A stretch of 64,000 bases of DNA from Streptomyces noursei (GCF_016917755.1 NZ_CP070326.1:5022001-5086000); one strand, 5' to 3'; positions 16,114 to 24,951 are shown, counted from the first letter of the stretch. Numbers and translations are program-made. Notes: a model not told the origin generated them from the letters alone.

Positions 16114-16190
16114 GCCACCGCCCCACAACAAGCTTCGCGCCCCGCCCACCCGTCGCCCGGCCACCGCCCCACAACGAGCTTCGCGCCCCG
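16114..16190. repeat. Direct repeat, two 31-bp copies
   Basis: Copies at 16114-16144 and 16160-16190 differ at one base. Each reads gccaccgccccacaac(a/g)ag then cttcgcgccccg. They lie between ppiA and the rhomboid start on the minus strand, 53 bases upstream of the rhomboid ATG. They could be a tandem protein-binding site or a simple duplication. Confidence 0.7.
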
Positions 16191-16226
16191 TCCCTATCAT
16201 CTACGACTGGACGGGGCGCGATGGTT

Positions 16227-16244
16227 CCCCGGACCGGTCCGGGG
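16227..16244 (-). terminator. Palindrome after ppiA
   Basis: An 18-base perfect palindrome, ccccggaccggtccgggg, 14 bases past the ppiA stop. It may end the ppiA transcript; there is no T-run. Confidence 0.45.
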
Positions 16245-16257
16245 CGCAAGACCCGGG

Positions 16258-16785
16258 TCAGCGGGTCTCGATCACCACCGACTCGATGACGACGTCCTGC
16301 ACGGGACGGTCGGTGCGCGGGTTGGTCGGGGTCTCGGCGATGGCGTCGACGACCTTCTTGCTGGCCTCGTTGGTGACCTCGCCGAAGATGGTGTGCTTGC
16401 CGGTCAGCCAGGCCGTCGGGGACACGGTGATGAAGAACTGCGAGCCGTTGGTGCCCGGGCCGGCGTTGGCCATGGCCAGCAGGTACGGCTTGGTGAACGC
16501 CAGGTCGGGGTGGAACTCGTCGGCGAACTTGTAGCCGGGGCCGCCGGTGCCGTTGCCCAGCGGGTCACCGCCCTGCAGCATGAAGCCGCTGATCACACGG
16601 TGGAAGACGGTGCCGTCGTAGAGACGGGCGGTGGTCTTCTGGCCGGTGTTCGGGTCGATCCACTCCCGCTCGCCGTTGGCGAGCTCGACGAAGTTCTTGA
16701 CCGTCTTGGGGGCGTGGTTCGGCAGAAGCCGGAGTTCGATGTCGCCCTGGTTCGTCTTCAGGGTGGCGTAGAGCTGCTCAGCCAC
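16258..16785 (-). CDS. ppiA: Peptidyl-prolyl cis-trans isomerase (cyclophilin)
   Basis: A 175-residue cytoplasmic cyclophilin that speeds proline isomerisation during protein folding. The cyclophilin core includes FHRVISGFMLQGGDP (catalytic Arg), NAGPGTNGSQFFIT and the Trp-containing WLTGKHTIFGEV segment. There is no signal peptide. GTG start gives the conserved MAEQLYATLKTNQGD beginning. It is monocistronic by spacing. Confidence 0.95.
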   Translation of the reverse strand: MAEQLYATLKTNQGDIELRLLPNHAPKTVKNFVELANGEREWIDPNTGQKTTARLYDGTVFHRVISGFMLQGGDPLGNGTGGPGYKFADEFHPDLAFTKPYLLAMANAGPGTNGSQFFITVSPTAWLTGKHTIFGEVTNEASKKVVDAIAETPTNPRTDRPVQDVVIESVVIETR

Positions 16786-16952
16786 GATCTACCTTCCATA
16801 AGTCTTCGCGGACGGTCACCGATCCTGTCATGAACGACCGCCGGGCGCCGGGCCGCCACCACTTGACGGGGTTCGCACTGATTTCCCGCGCAGGATGCAA
16901 CGCCGCGTGGCATGGTCGTCACAAGACTCCGGAAAGTCCCCAATGACCCGGA

Positions 16953-16990
16953 TGCCCGCTCGCACATGCCGTGCGGACAGCGAGCGGGCA
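16953..16990. repeat. Inverted repeat upstream of the DUF5324 gene
   Basis: A perfect 10-bp inverted repeat (16953-16962 with 16981-16990, tgcccgctcg) with an 18-base loop, 87 bases before the DUF5324 start. Possible operator or attenuator; nothing else supports a function. Confidence 0.35.
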
Positions 16991-17076
16991 TGCTCGTCAA
17001 TCGGGTGGACAGGCGACAGAGCACAGGTGGGGGAGCAGCCCCCAGACCAGGAACCCCACCGAGGAGGAGGATCCCC

Positions 17077-17796
17077 GTGACCCGCAAGGACAGCGTGCGC
17101 GCCGCGACCCACACGGCCAAGGACAGCGTGCGGCACGCAGCGGAGGTGGTGGCTCCCTATGCCGGTACGGCCAAGGACGCCGCCGTCCACTACTCGCACG
17201 AGGCGCGCACCCGGCTGGCTCCCAAGGTCGCCGAGGCGGCCCAGCAGGCCCGGTCCCAGTACGACACCCACCTGCAGCCGCGGATCGAGCACGCCCGCGG
17301 CGCGCTGCCGCCCAAGGTGGACGCGGTGGCGACCCGGGCCGCCGTCCGCACCCGTCAGGCGGCCCGCCAGGCTGCCGACTACACCGCCCCGCGGTTGGAG
17401 AGCGCGATGGTCACCGCGCGGGCGGCGGCCGAGCCGGTGCGCGAGGAGGCGTTGGCCAGGGGTGCCGTGGCGCTGGCCGCGCTCCGCGGGGAGGTGACGG
17501 CCGCGGAGGTCGAGAAGCTGCACCGGAAGCAGTGCCGCCGGGCGGCCTGCGGCAAGGCCGCCAAGCGACTGGCCCTGCTGGGCCTGGTGGTGGCCGGTGC
17601 GGTCGCCGCCTGGAAGTGGTGGGACAAGCAGGCCAACCCGGACTGGCTGGTCGAGCCGCCGGCGCCCACCGAGGTCGGCGACCGCGGCCACCTGAGCGCC
17701 GTGGACGGCAGTCAGGGCACCTCGCTCGACCCCGAGGTCCAGGCCAAGCAGGCCGAGTCCGACTCCGACGAACGGCGTGGCGGCGGCACCGCCTGA
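17077..17796 (+). CDS. DUF5324 family membrane-associated protein
   Basis: A 239-residue, Ala/Arg/Lys-rich protein that should be almost entirely helical, resembling apolipoprotein or LEA-like repeats (about residues 1-140). A transmembrane helix (about 166-184, LALLGLVVAGAVAAWKWW) and an acidic tail follow. It matches the DUF5324 family found in streptomycetes. GTG start chosen for the strong gaggaggagg site 6 bases upstream; the frame is open upstream to 16912 without support. Function unknown; amphipathic helices suggest membrane or envelope association. Confidence 0.85.
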   Translation: MTRKDSVRAATHTAKDSVRHAAEVVAPYAGTAKDAAVHYSHEARTRLAPKVAEAAQQARSQYDTHLQPRIEHARGALPPKVDAVATRAAVRTRQAARQAADYTAPRLESAMVTARAAAEPVREEALARGAVALAALRGEVTAAEVEKLHRKQCRRAACGKAAKRLALLGLVVAGAVAAWKWWDKQANPDWLVEPPAPTEVGDRGHLSAVDGSQGTSLDPEVQAKQAESDSDERRGGGTA

Positions 17797-17813
17797 CCCC
17801 CTTTCGCACCCGT

Positions 17814-17850
17814 CGACGGGCCGCGCACTGGTGCGGGGCGGGGCCCGTCG
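17814..17850. terminator. Imperfect hairpin between convergent genes
   Basis: The segment cgacgggcc...gcgcac pairs with gtgcgggg...gggcccgtcg with bulges. It sits between the convergent DUF5324 and LysR genes and may serve both as terminator. Confidence 0.4.
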
Positions 17851-17883
17851 GCGGGTGCCGGCGCAGGCCCGGTGGGCGGCAGC

Positions 17884-18804
17884 TCAGGACACCTCGGCCC
17901 GGCTCCCCTGCCCGGCCAGCGGGTCGGCCCGCCGGGCCAGGTCGAGGAGGGCCTGCAGGGGCCGTTCGGCGAGGCCGAGGCGGGGGTGCCACTGGGCGAT
18001 GATGCTGACCGGGCGGAGCGGCTCGACGAGCCGGAGGGTGACCAGGTCGCCCTGTTCCAGCTCCCGGGCGACGGCCAGCGCCGGCAGCAGCGAGACGCCC
18101 TGGCCGTGGGCGGTCAGCCGGAGCAGCGCGGACAGCGAGCCGGTGACCGTCGCGGTGTGCGCCCCGGCGAGCAGGTCCCGGCCCAGGTGGTCCACCAGCA
18201 TCTCGGAGGTGCAGCCCCGCTCGGCGACGAGGAACGGGCAGTCCAGGAGGTGATCCGACGTCACCCGCTCCTGCCGGGCCAGCGGGTGGCCGGGCCCCGC
18301 CACCAGGACCGTGCGGTCATGGCCGACGACGGCGTGCGGGCCGACCGCCCGCTGCCCGTTGTCGTACTGGAACGCCACGTCCACTTCGCCCGCGCCGAAG
18401 GCCCGTTGCACCCGGTCGCGGTTGCCGACCGTCAGCTCGACCTCGGTGCTGGTGCCCGGCCCGGCCGCGCCGTACTCCAGGGCCGCCAGCACCTCCGGCA
18501 TCCAGGCGTGCGCCAGCGACTCCTGGGCGCCGATGCGCAGTCGGGGGCGCTCGCCGCGTGCGGCCCGGCGCATCCGCTCGTCCAGTTCCAGCGCCTCGCG
18601 GGCGTGCGGCAGCAGGCGCCGTCCGGCGTCGGTGAGCGTGGCGCCGGTGCCGGCCCGCACCAGGACCGTCGCGTCCAGCTCCGCCTCCAGGCGTTTGAGC
18701 TGGGCGCTCACGCTGGACTGGGCGTAGCCCAACTCCTGGGCGGCGGCGGAGATTCCGCCGTGTTCGACGACGGCGACGAAGGCGCGGAGGTAGCGGGAGT
18801 CCAC
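17884..18804 (-). CDS. LysR family transcriptional regulator
   Basis: A 306-residue regulator. The N-terminal winged helix-turn-helix (about 1-60, YLRAFVAVVEHGGISAAAQELGYAQSSVSAQLKRLE) is typical of LysR. The effector-binding domain spans about 85-295. The start is GTG 18804, which opens the conserved 'VDSRYLRAFV' start; the frame continues upstream but overlaps the divergent transporter. It is divergent from an MFS gene with a 93-base gap containing a symmetric candidate operator (18834-18853), so it probably controls that transporter and itself. Confidence 0.92.
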   Translation of the reverse strand: MDSRYLRAFVAVVEHGGISAAAQELGYAQSSVSAQLKRLEAELDATVLVRAGTGATLTDAGRRLLPHAREALELDERMRRAARGERPRLRIGAQESLAHAWMPEVLAALEYGAAGPGTSTEVELTVGNRDRVQRAFGAGEVDVAFQYDNGQRAVGPHAVVGHDRTVLVAGPGHPLARQERVTSDHLLDCPFLVAERGCTSEMLVDHLGRDLLAGAHTATVTGSLSALLRLTAHGQGVSLLPALAVARELEQGDLVTLRLVEPLRPVSIIAQWHPRLGLAERPLQALLDLARRADPLAGQGSRAEVS

Positions 18805-18833
18805 CCCGCAAGGATGCCACCGGCCATCGAGGT

Positions 18834-18853
18834 TTCCGATGGGGATATCGGAA
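18834..18853. promoter_or_regulatory. Candidate LysR operator
   Basis: ttccgat-N6-atcggaa, a perfect 7-bp inverted repeat in the divergent LysR/MFS promoter region. The half-site spacing fits the T-N11-A type of LysR box. Confidence 0.55.
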
Positions 18854-18897
18854 GTGCGGTGTCGCGGGCCGGGCCGGTCCGGGGCGACCGTGCTGCC

Positions 18898-20276
18898 ATG
18901 ACCACCGACACCCGCGCGCCGGCCACCGGCGCCCTCGCGCCGGCACCCGCCCGCTCCCGGCTCGCGTTCGCCGGCATCGCCGCCGGCAATCTGCTCGTCC
19001 TCCTCGACACCACGATCCTCAACGTCGCCCTCCCCGACCTGCGGCGTGCGCTGCACCCGGCCGCCGCCGCACTGCCCTGGGCGGTCGACGCCTACACCGT
19101 GGTCTTCGCCGGACTGCTGCTCGCCGCCGGGGTGTTCGCCGACCGGTGGGGCGCGCGCCGGATGTACGTCGGGGCATTGATCGGCTTCGCCGTGCTGTCC
19201 GTGCTCTGTGCCGCGGCGCCCGGTGCCGGCGCGCTGATCGCCGGGCGGGCGCTGCTGGGGGCGGCCGGCGCCGGGCTGGTGCCGGCCTCACTGGCGCTGC
19301 TCATCGCGCTCTATCCCGACCCCGCGCGGCGCACCCGGGCGATCGGCGCCTGGGCCGCACTGAGCGGACTGGGCGCGGCGGCCGGCCCGGTGCTGGGCGG
19401 CGGCCTGGTCGAACTCGGCGGCTGGCGGCTGGTGTTCCTGGTGAACCCGCCGATCGCGCTGGCCGCGCTGCTGCTCGCCCGCCGGCTCCCGGCGCCGGCT
19501 CCGCGGGCCGCCGGCGCCGCGCCACACACCCTGGACCGGTCCGGGCTGCTGCTGTCCACCGGCGCGCTCGGCGCGCTCACCTTCGGGCTGGTCCAGGCCG
19601 GCATCGAGGGCTGGTCCGCGCCGTCCGCCTGGGGGCCGCTCGCGGCCGCGGTGGTCGCCTTCGTCGCGCTGGCCGCCGTGGAACGCCGGGTCGCGGCGCC
19701 CGTGCTGCCGCCGGCGCTGCTCGCACTCCCCCGGGCACGGTCCGCCGTGCTGGCCGCCGCGGTGTCCTGCTTCGCCTACTTCGGCGGGATGTACCTGCTC
19801 GCCCTGTGGCTGCAGCGCACCTACGCGCTCTCGCCGCTCGCCGCCGGGCTGGCCTCCCTGCCGCTCACCTTCCCGGTGTGCGTGATGCCGTTCTTCACCG
19901 GACGGCTGGTGCCCGGCACGGCGCCCGTCCGGTGCTGCTGGCCGGGATGGCGGCCACCGCGCTGGCCGGCGGGCTGCTGCTGCTCGCCGGCGGCCGGCCG
20001 CCGCTCCCCCTGCTGGTGGTGGCCGAGCTGGCGCTCGCCGCCGCGGGCACCCTCTCCATCCCGGGTGCCGCCGCCGCGATGGCCGTCGAGGCGCCGGCCG
20101 AGCTGGCCGCCACCGCGCAGGGCGCCCTGAACGGGATCCGGCAGGCCGGCTCGGCGTTGGGCGTGGCGGTCCTGGGCACCCTGGGCGGGCCGCGGGATGC
20201 GGGCCTGGTGCTCGTCGTCGCCGGGCTCGCGGCGGTCCTGCTGATCTTCCGCGCGGGCGCCACGGGCCGGCGGTGA
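18898..20276 (+). pseudogene. MFS drug/H+ antiporter (DHA2 type), broken by a frameshift
   Basis: A transporter of the 14-helix DHA2 family. The frame from ATG 18898 encodes LDTTILNVALPDL and the motif A segment GVFADRWGARRM, then continues to about codon 338 (GRLV). At about 19911 the reading frame must shift by one base to continue with ARHGARPVLLAGMAA through the last helices to the stop at 20274-20276. Without the shift the protein continues into a basic, non-membrane tail and ends at 20130. A missing G in ctggtg(g)cccgg would explain it. It is either a real inactivating deletion or a sequencing error. Paired with the divergent LysR gene. Confidence 0.8.
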
Positions 20277-20318
20277 CGGCCGCCGCCGCGACGGCCCGGC
20301 CCCGCCCTCAGCGGCGCA

Positions 20319-20360
20319 CAAAAAGACCCCTCCGGCTGCGTTCCCACAGGTCGGAGGGGT
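20319..20360 (-). terminator. Terminator of tRNA-Ala
   Basis: A perfect 9-bp stem (20326-20334 with 20352-20360) downstream of tRNA-Ala on the minus strand. It is followed in that direction by ctttttg, a proper T-run. One of the clearest intrinsic terminators in the window. Confidence 0.85.
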
Positions 20361-20367
20361 TTGGGGG

Positions 20368-20440
20368 TGGAGCCTAGGGGAGTCGAACCCCTGACATCTG
20401 CCATGCAAAGACAGCGCTCTACCAACTGAGCTAAGGCCCC
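20368..20440 (-). tRNA. tRNA-Ala (anticodon TGC)
   Basis: A 73-nt tRNA. The acceptor stem GGGGCCT pairs with AGGCTCC and contains the G3-U70 wobble pair that marks alanine tRNAs. The anticodon loop is TTTGCAT with anticodon TGC. The T-loop GTTCGACTC and discriminator A are present. CCA is not encoded. Confidence 0.96.
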
Positions 20441-20569
20441 TTCGCCGAACAGGGTACCCGGTGTCGGGGTGCTTTCCCGACCGGGTATCGCCGCGCACCG
20501 TCGCTCTCCGTAGGATGCTTCGCGAGATTCGCGGCAGCGAAGCGCGATCGGGGATACAGGGGAGACGGC

Positions 20570-21118
20570 ATGGATGCAGCACAGCAGGAAGCCACCGCGC
20601 GGGCCCGGGAGCTCCAGCGCAGTTGGTACGGAGAACCTCTGGGCGCGCTGTTCCGCCGTCTGATCGACGACCTCGGGCTGAACCAGGCCCGGCTGGCCGC
20701 GGTGCTCGGTCTGTCCGCGCCGATGTTGTCCCAGCTGATGAGCGGGCAGCGCGCGAAGATAGGCAACCCGGCCGTGGTGCAGCGGGTGCAGGCGCTGCAG
20801 GAGTTGGCCGGTCAGGTCGCGGACGGTCGGGTCAGCGCCGCCGAGGCCACCGACCGGATGGAGGAGATCAAGAAGACGGCGGGCGGGTCGGTGCTGAACA
20901 ACACCACCCAGAACACGTCGTCGACGGGCGCCACCACCGTGCGCCGGGTGGTGCGGGAGATCCAGTCGCTGCTGCGGTCGGTCTCCGACGCCGGCGAGAT
21001 CATCGACGCGGCCAACAGCCTCGCCGCCACCCACCCCGAACTGGCAGAGTTCCTCCGGGTCTACGGTGCCGGTCGCACCGCCGACGCGGTCGCCCACTAC
21101 GAGTCGCACCAGAGCTAG
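20570..21118 (+). CDS. Helix-turn-helix DNA-binding protein next to a kinase
   Basis: A 182-residue protein. An XRE-like helix-turn-helix lies at about 25-60 (LGLNQARLAAVLGLSAPMLSQLMSGQRAKIG). The middle region is Thr/Asn/Ser-rich (NNTTQNTSSTGATT) and could be phosphorylated. The C-terminus is helical (HPELAEFLRVYGAGRTADAV). It precedes the Ser/Thr kinase by 67 bases on the same strand, a pairing conserved in streptomycetes, so it is a plausible substrate or regulator of that kinase. The start codon is ATG after ggggagacggc. Confidence 0.9.
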   Translation: MDAAQQEATARARELQRSWYGEPLGALFRRLIDDLGLNQARLAAVLGLSAPMLSQLMSGQRAKIGNPAVVQRVQALQELAGQVADGRVSAAEATDRMEEIKKTAGGSVLNNTTQNTSSTGATTVRRVVREIQSLLRSVSDAGEIIDAANSLAATHPELAEFLRVYGAGRTADAVAHYESHQS

Positions 21119-21185
21119 GGCCAAGCGCGGTCGGCCGCAGGCGAGTTGGCCGCAGGGAGTCGGATCCAGCAGCGGACGGGGCGCA

Positions 21186-22607
21186 ATGGGTGAGATCTTC
21201 GCCGGTCGGTACGAGCTCGTGGACCCGATCGGTCGGGGCGGGGTGGGCGCGGTCTGGCGCGCCTGGGACCACCGGCGCCGCCGTTATGTGGCGGCCAAAG
21301 TGCTGCAGCAGAGCGATGCGCACACGCTGCTGCGCTTCGTCCGCGAGCAGGCGCTGCGGATCGACCATCCGCACGTACTGGCCCCGGCGAGCTGGGCGGC
21401 GGACGACGACAAGGTGCTGTTCACCATGGATCTGGTGCACGGCGGCTCGCTGGCCCATCTGATCGGTGACTACGGCCCGTTGCCGCCGCGGATGGTGTGT
21501 GCGCTGATGGACCAGCTGTTGGCCGGGCTGACCGCCGTGCACGCCGAGGGCGTGGTGCACCGGGACATCAAGCCAGCCAACATCCTGCTGGAGGCCACCG
21601 GCACCGGCCGTCCGCATCTGCGGCTGTCCGACTTCGGCATCGCGATGCGCAAGGGCGAGCCGCGACTGACCGAGACCAACTACGTGGTGGGGACGCCGGG
21701 TTACTTCGCGCCGGAGCAGATGCTGGGTTCCGAGCCGGACTTCCCCGCGGACCTGTTCGCGGCCGGACTGGTCGCACTGAGCCTGATCACCGGCGCCAAG
21801 CCGGACACCGAGGCGCTGGTCCGGCGGTTCATGGACCACGGCGGCATACCGAACGCACCCGAGGACGTGCCGGAGCCGCTGTGGCAGGTGCTGGCGTCGC
21901 TGCTGCACCCGGACCCGGACGCCCGGTTCAGAACCGCGACAGGGGCCCGGAAGGCGCTGCTGGCGGCGGCCGATCTGCTGCCGGAGGTGACGCTGGAGGA
22001 CGAGGTCGTCGAGGTCTTCGACCACATCGGGCCGCTGCCGTCGGGGTTCGGTCCGGACGGGCCGCTGCGCGGCGCTCCGGGCGGGGACACCACCGGGCGC
22101 ACCGGCGTGGCCGCCGCCGGGGCCACGGGAACCGCCGGGACCACCGGGGGCCAGGGCACGGACGCCGTCCAGGCGCCCCTGTCGGGCACCGGGAGCTTCC
22201 ACCTCGCGCCGCCGGAACCGTCCGTCCCGCCGCTGCCGAGCACCCCGCCGCCCTTCGCTCCGCCGACCGCCCCACCGCCGAGCACCCCGCCGCGCGGCAC
22301 CGTCCCGGCCCCGCCGACCACCCCGCCCCGGACCCCGGCGCCGGCCGCCCCGGCCCCGGCCCCGATGCCGCGGTACGAGCCGACGGCCGCGGCACGCCCG
22401 GAGCCGTCCGCGACCCGCCCGTACACCGCCGGACAGCCGCCGCTGCCGGGGCAGCATCCGCCGACCGGAGGCGTCGGGGTGCCGGCGGTGCCTCCCCCGG
22501 CCGGGCCGGTACGGAAACCGGGACCGCCCCCGAAGGTCGCGATCCCGGTCCTGATCGTGGCGCTGCTGTGCATCGCGATCGGGGTGTGGTCGCTGCTCGC
22601 CGGCTGA
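21186..22607 (+). CDS. Ser/Thr protein kinase with C-terminal tail anchor
   Basis: A 473-residue kinase. The catalytic domain (about 8-270) has the glycine loop GRGGVGAVW, VAAK (Lys), HRDIKPANILL and DFGIAM with an APE-like FAPEQ, so it should be active. A Pro/Thr-rich linker of about 140 residues leads to a single hydrophobic helix at the extreme C-terminus (VAIPVLIVALLCIAIGVWSLLAG) with no extracellular sensor after it. Start ATG 21186; the frame is open to 21066 but that overlaps the upstream gene. Probably co-transcribed with the HTH protein. Confidence 0.92.
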   Translation: MGEIFAGRYELVDPIGRGGVGAVWRAWDHRRRRYVAAKVLQQSDAHTLLRFVREQALRIDHPHVLAPASWAADDDKVLFTMDLVHGGSLAHLIGDYGPLPPRMVCALMDQLLAGLTAVHAEGVVHRDIKPANILLEATGTGRPHLRLSDFGIAMRKGEPRLTETNYVVGTPGYFAPEQMLGSEPDFPADLFAAGLVALSLITGAKPDTEALVRRFMDHGGIPNAPEDVPEPLWQVLASLLHPDPDARFRTATGARKALLAAADLLPEVTLEDEVVEVFDHIGPLPSGFGPDGPLRGAPGGDTTGRTGVAAAGATGTAGTTGGQGTDAVQAPLSGTGSFHLAPPEPSVPPLPSTPPPFAPPTAPPPSTPPRGTVPAPPTTPPRTPAPAAPAPAPMPRYEPTAAARPEPSATRPYTAGQPPLPGQHPPTGGVGVPAVPPPAGPVRKPGPPPKVAIPVLIVALLCIAIGVWSLLAG

Positions 22608-22682
22608 CTTGCACCCGGCAGGAGGGCCGGCGCGGTCAGCGCCGCCAGGACGGCGAGCGCCGCCGTCCCGTTGGGCCTGCGC

Positions 22683-24629
22683 TCACCGTGCGTCGCCCGG
22701 CACCGGCTTGCGGCGGGCCCGGGCGTACGCCGTGCCCAGCCCGGCCAGCATCAGGACGCCCACCACGCCCACGGAGACCCCGGCGACCCGGAGCCCGGAC
22801 CAGCCGCCGCTGTCCGTCGCGCTGTCGGTGGGGCCCGAATCGCCGTCGGGCGCCTGCCCCTTGATCGCCGCGGCACCGGCCTCCGGCCCGGCCTTGGCCC
22901 GTCCCAGGACGGCGACCCGCAGCACCACGCCGATCCGCGGGTCCTGTGCGACCTGGGCGGCCCTGGCGCCGAGCGTCACCGCGATGTAGAAGTCGCCCTT
23001 GGCGTGGACGGGGATGACGTTGGGGTGGGTCTCGTAGCGGTTGGTCCAGGAGACCGGCACCGTCCCCATGCTCAGCGAGGCCGGCCGCCCGTTGTAGGGC
23101 ACCTGTGGGTTGAAGACGCCGGTTCCGCTGCCGACCGGGGCCCGGAACGGCGTGTAGACCTGGGTGCTGCCGAACGAGGTGTGGGAGCTGCCCTCGGAGC
23201 GCGGTTCGTTGGCGAACTCCACGTCGTAGCGCAGCTGTTGGCCCCAGCTGACCGGCACCTTGTACCAGAGCGTCTGCGCCGGGAGGATCTGGTCCCGCCA
23301 GACGCCCGGGCCCAACGGGCGGGCGTCGTTGAATCCGGTGCCGCCGGTGACGTCCTTGGGCGCCGTGGTGGGCAGCTCGGCGTTCTTGCCGCCCGCACCG
23401 TACTCCGGGGACGACTGTGCGGGGGTGGTGCCCTTCGGCAGCGGATGTTCCACGTGAAACATCAGCTCCATCGGCCAGCGCGCGGCGTCCGAGCCGGTGT
23501 CCGCATGGCGCTCGACGACCAGCCAGTAACGGCCCGCCTTGTCGCAGGTGCCGGTGCCGCTCTGCGTCGGGATGCGGCTGACGCCCGAGGTCAGCGGCGT
23601 GGCCCCCTCCCGCTGCCCGAACAGGGCGGTGGAGGACTCGCAACTGCCGTCCTTGTCCCGGACGATCTGGGTGCGCAGGGTGTCGAGGTAGTCGATCGCC
23701 GCACCGGACGGTGGCACCACGGTGGCCGAGAAGTCTGCCGCCGAGGCGGCGTCCAGGTCGACGGCGTAGTACCGCTTCTCGTTGGGCCCGATGCTGTCCA
23801 GGTACTGCCCGGGGGCGACGACCGGTGCGCCCGTCCGGTCGTCGGTGCCGCGGACCTGCTTGCCCTGGAACCGGTAGCCGCTCGCGGAGAGTTGGCCGGC
23901 GCGCTGGAGCTGGCGGGTGAGCGACCGGGCGTCGGGGGCGTCGTAGTACTGGCCGTTGCCGGACTTGGCGATGCACTCCAACTGGGCGCGGGCGCTGCCG
24001 GCCACCTGGAAGCCGACGACGTCGATGTGCAGATCGCCGCCGGACGTGGCGAGTTGGGAGGCGATCTGGCACGGCGACGGGGTGTGGCAGGTGTCCTCCC
24101 CGTCGGAGATCAGCACGATGGTGCGCTTGCCGACGCCACCGGCGGCCGGCTTGGGGAGGTCCTGGGCGGCCTTGGTCAGGGAGAGCCCGATGGGGGTGTC
24201 GCCCTTGGGACGCACGCCCGCCACGGCCTTTTTGAGGCCGTCCCGGTCCAACGGGGCGACGGGCTGGGCGAGCCGGGTGTCGTCACACCCCTTGGGCTTG
24301 TCCGCGCCGTAGACCCGCAGGCCGGCGGGATAGCCCTCGGGCAGGCCGTCCACGAGTGTGCCGACGGCCCGGCGGGCGTCGGCGATACGGGTGCTGCCGG
24401 CCCCGTCGCTCCCGGCCATCGAGCCGGAGGAGTCGAGGACCATCACCAGTCCGCTGCCGTCGGCGGCCGGCGCCACCTGCGGGGCCGCCGTGGCGGGAAG
24501 CGCCGCCGCGACCGGGAGCACCGCCGCGGCCAGGGCCAGCACGGCTCTCCCCCAGGCTCTCGCCCCGGTTCGGGCGGGGGGTACCCCCACCGCCGGCGCC
24601 ACCGCCCCGCTGCGTGGTGGTCGTGCCAT
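22683..24629 (-). CDS. Secreted, membrane-anchored VWA-domain protein
   Basis: A 648-residue exported protein. A signal peptide (about 24-50, WGRAVLALAAAVLPVAAALPATAA) precedes a von Willebrand factor A domain (about 58-240) with the MIDAS motif DSSGS and the conserved SDGEDTC. A long beta-rich extracellular region follows, then a C-terminal transmembrane helix (about 610-632) and a short basic tail. ATG 24629 is chosen for the gagggggacgaggac site; the frame is open to 24824 without support. A degenerate parS site at 23447-23460 is read here as FHVE. Likely a surface adhesion or assembly protein; exact role unknown. Confidence 0.88.
   Translation of the reverse strand: MARPPRSGAVAPAVGVPPARTGARAWGRAVLALAAAVLPVAAALPATAAPQVAPAADGSGLVMVLDSSGSMAGSDGAGSTRIADARRAVGTLVDGLPEGYPAGLRVYGADKPKGCDDTRLAQPVAPLDRDGLKKAVAGVRPKGDTPIGLSLTKAAQDLPKPAAGGVGKRTIVLISDGEDTCHTPSPCQIASQLATSGGDLHIDVVGFQVAGSARAQLECIAKSGNGQYYDAPDARSLTRQLQRAGQLSASGYRFQGKQVRGTDDRTGAPVVAPGQYLDSIGPNEKRYYAVDLDAASAADFSATVVPPSGAAIDYLDTLRTQIVRDKDGSCESSTALFGQREGATPLTSGVSRIPTQSGTGTCDKAGRYWLVVERHADTGSDAARWPMELMFHVEHPLPKGTTPAQSSPEYGAGGKNAELPTTAPKDVTGGTGFNDARPLGPGVWRDQILPAQTLWYKVPVSWGQQLRYDVEFANEPRSEGSSHTSFGSTQVYTPFRAPVGSGTGVFNPQVPYNGRPASLSMGTVPVSWTNRYETHPNVIPVHAKGDFYIAVTLGARAAQVAQDPRIGVVLRVAVLGRAKAGPEAGAAAIKGQAPDGDSGPTDSATDSGGWSGLRVAGVSVGVVGVLMLAGLGTAYARARRKPVPGDAR
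23447..23460. promoter_or_regulatory. parS: Degenerate parS site (13 of 14 bases)
   Basis: gttccacgtgaaac differs from the ParB consensus at position 4. It lies in the VWA gene in the FHVE frame rather than the VSRET frame used by all exact intragenic sites. Confidence 0.5.
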
Positions 24630-24760
24630 GTCCTCGTCCCCCTCGCGTCTGCCGGTCACAGCCCGGACATCGACTTCAGGACCAGCGACTTTGCCGCTGC
24701 AACCCATCAATGTGCGATAGCAAACCCACAAGCCCGTGTTCCCGCCCCGGTACGTACGAA

Positions 24761-24788
24761 ACCCCGGCCGCCCATGGGCAACCGGGGT
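24761..24788 (-). terminator. Terminator after the DLW-39 gene
   Basis: Stem accccgg/ccggggt with an inner gcccatgggc palindrome, 28 bases past the DLW-39 stop on the minus strand, followed by ttTCG. Confidence 0.6.
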
Positions 24789-24816
24789 CCATACGAAATG
24801 TGCTGTGCGTGTGGTC

Positions 24817-24951
24817 TCACACACCCGAACCTGCGGGCACGGAGTCGGTCGCCTCCGTCCACAGATCCTGCTCGGCGCGATCCGCCTGGATCTGGCGGTA
24901 CACGAGGAGCCCGCCGATGGCGGCCAGTGCGACCAGGAGAAGCTTCTTCAC
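24817..24951 (-). CDS. DLW-39 family small membrane protein
   Basis: A 44-residue protein, VKKLLLVALAAIGGLLVYRQ then IQADRAEQDLWTEATDSVPAG. The N-terminal hydrophobic helix and the invariant DLW motif identify the actinobacterial DLW-39 family. It normally sits near gyrA/tRNA-Ile, as here. GTG start at 24951; the open frame extends to 25008 but the conserved family begins at the VKK. Function unknown; one membrane pass with a short acidic tail. Confidence 0.85.
   Translation of the reverse strand: MKKLLLVALAAIGGLLVYRQIQADRAEQDLWTEATDSVPAGSGV

Noticed and set aside
17872..18897. Upstream extension of the MFS frame
   Set aside because: It is antisense to the LysR gene; the transporter begins at ATG 18898.
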